NCBI GenBank assembly: GCA_905182985.1
Contig: CAJJDN010000169.1
Location: 30,005-94,004, forward strand
DNA length: 64,000 nt
Reading direction: 5' to 3'
Source: Paramecium sonneborni
Taxonomy: Eukaryota > Ciliophora > Oligohymenophorea > Peniculida > Parameciidae
Of this stretch, positions 63,229-64,000 are shown piece after piece. Both the position numbers and the translations under genes were made by a program. Under the pieces are notes generated by a model. The model did not search any database. It saw only the letters and a list, made by a program, of their open reading frames with translations, and was not told the DNA's origin. Every line of letters starts with the position of its first letter. Within the stretch, counting starts at the first letter, position 1.

Positions 63229-64000
63229 ATGGCATCTGCTTTTCCAAAATTACCAGGATTTGTGCCTACTCAAGAGATTGATGTAATTAGATTGATTATA
63301 ATTAGAAACCCAACTTCAGGAAAGTCTCCTCTACTAAATAAGAATAAAATAGAGAAGTTAATCATCTTCCAAATAAGGAATATGCAGTACCTCGTAAATA
63401 ACCAATTTAAATACCTCCTCAATCAGGAATGTTTAATCCTGATTATATGAGTACTACTCATGCAATGCATCTTCCAAAAGTATAAAAAACAGTTACACTC
63501 TTAGAATGTAACTAATGATTCTGAAGAATTGTATTAACCATCTTGGGTTAAAATGGATAGACATGTCTTAAGATTTAGTGGTTATTTTAAAGAAGCTGTT
63601 GTTGAATCAGCACTTGAAAATTATAGAATTCGCAAAATTACAATCTGTTACTATCTTGAAGATCATTCATTAAGTATAACGGAACCAAAATAAGAGAATA
63701 GTGGAGTCCCTTAAGGAGCATTCTTAAAAAGATAAAAAGTATACAAATTCTAAAATATACCGAGGTGTTACGTGCTGATGATTCTAAGACCTTTATTTTA
63801 CCTGAGGATTTCAAAATTAATTAAGATATTATCATTTTTGGTAAGACTATTCGTCTCTATGATTGTGATCAATATACAAGAGAATTTTATGAAGTATTTT
63901 ATTATTTTGTACATTCCTTAGTTACAAGGAATACCATAAGAATAATCTTTTGTACCATAACCTGATTTCTTTGAAACTAAGACCATGACTAAATTCATTC
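63229..64000 (+). CDS. EFHC1/RIB72-type DM10-domain ciliary protein (5' part)
   Basis: ATG 63229; runs off the window. Introns of 23, 25, probably 26, and 28 nt. N-terminus FPKLPGFVPTQEID is typical of the family's start. First DM10 domain: DRHVLRFSGYFKEAVVESAL, NYRIRKITICYYLEDHSLSI, TEPKQENSGVPQGAFLKRQ, then FGKTIRLYDCDQYTREFYE. These match EFHC1/EFHC2 and Chlamydomonas RIB72, inner proteins of axonemal doublet A-tubules. Full-length proteins have three DM10 domains and C-terminal EF hands, which would lie beyond 64000. The third intron ends in an unusual GAG, so that junction is uncertain. 44 bp after the USP stop. Confidence 0.9.

Noticed and set aside
62979..63281. 100-codon plus ORF NKLTIRCNLIERIM...
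   Set aside because: It is the unspliced frame at the end of the USP gene; removing a 23-nt intron gives the acidic Gln-rich C-terminus and a proper stop.

Overview
The window looks like a macronuclear (somatic) scaffold from a Paramecium-type ciliate. Long reading frames appear only if TAA and TAG are read as glutamine and TGA is the sole stop. Almost every multi-exon gene needs tiny introns of about 20-35 nt (GTA...TAG or AAG). DNA is very AT-rich and genes are packed tightly; several neighbours are 17-40 bp apart. Recognisable products are eukaryotic: ER Hsp70, ARF GTPase, HSF, a giant ubiquitin protease, a RIB72/EFHC ciliary protein and a truncated haemoglobin. All proteins below were read by eye in the ciliate code; intron positions come from GT/AG signals plus frame continuity, not transcripts.

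Layout. 1-3.8 kb: a secreted Gln/Gly-rich protein (minus, cut by the window edge), then a contig join with a duplicated 1,376 bp overlap. 4.1-14.8 kb, plus strand: a membrane protein, a heat-shock transcription factor, an interrupted protein kinase, two tandem kinase-like paralogues, a broken ORF, a multi-pass protein and a Gln-rich protein. 15.3-17.6 kb: a zinc-finger membrane protein and a Romo1/Mgr2-like protein. 17.8-22.1 kb, minus: ankyrin-asparaginase and a second multi-pass protein. 23.5-30.4 kb: convergent and co-directional genes (dual-specificity phosphatase, coiled coil, FAIM-like protein with clathrin-type motifs, IQ protein, RING-H2 membrane protein, ARF). 31.3-36.9 kb: two uncharacterised proteins, BiP behind a heat-shock-element-like site, and a fatty-acid-hydroxylase/sterol-desaturase. 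37.6-43.2 kb: a broken minus ORF, a coiled-coil protein, and a second contig join with a duplicated 1,020 bp overlap carrying a B-box-like gene. 43.4-52.6 kb: cystathionine gamma-lyase, Kelch protein, membrane-tail protein, truncated haemoglobin, oxysterol-binding-protein relative, ABHD4/5-like hydrolase, and a frameshifted ORF. 54.5-64 kb: small ORFs, a 2,304-residue USP-family protease, and the 5' part of a DM10/EFHC gene.

The genes are mostly unrelated housekeeping and ciliate-family genes rather than one operon-like system. Possible links are HSF with the HSE-bearing BiP gene, membrane-traffic genes (ARF, ORP, FAIM/clathrin-motif protein), and a local cluster of one kinase followed by two degenerate kinase-like paralogues. 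The points most worth a second look are that cluster, the FAIM/clathrin-motif fusion, several in-frame TGAs inside otherwise continuous reading frames, the ORP lacking its signature histidines, and the two scaffold-join duplications, which are probably artefacts.
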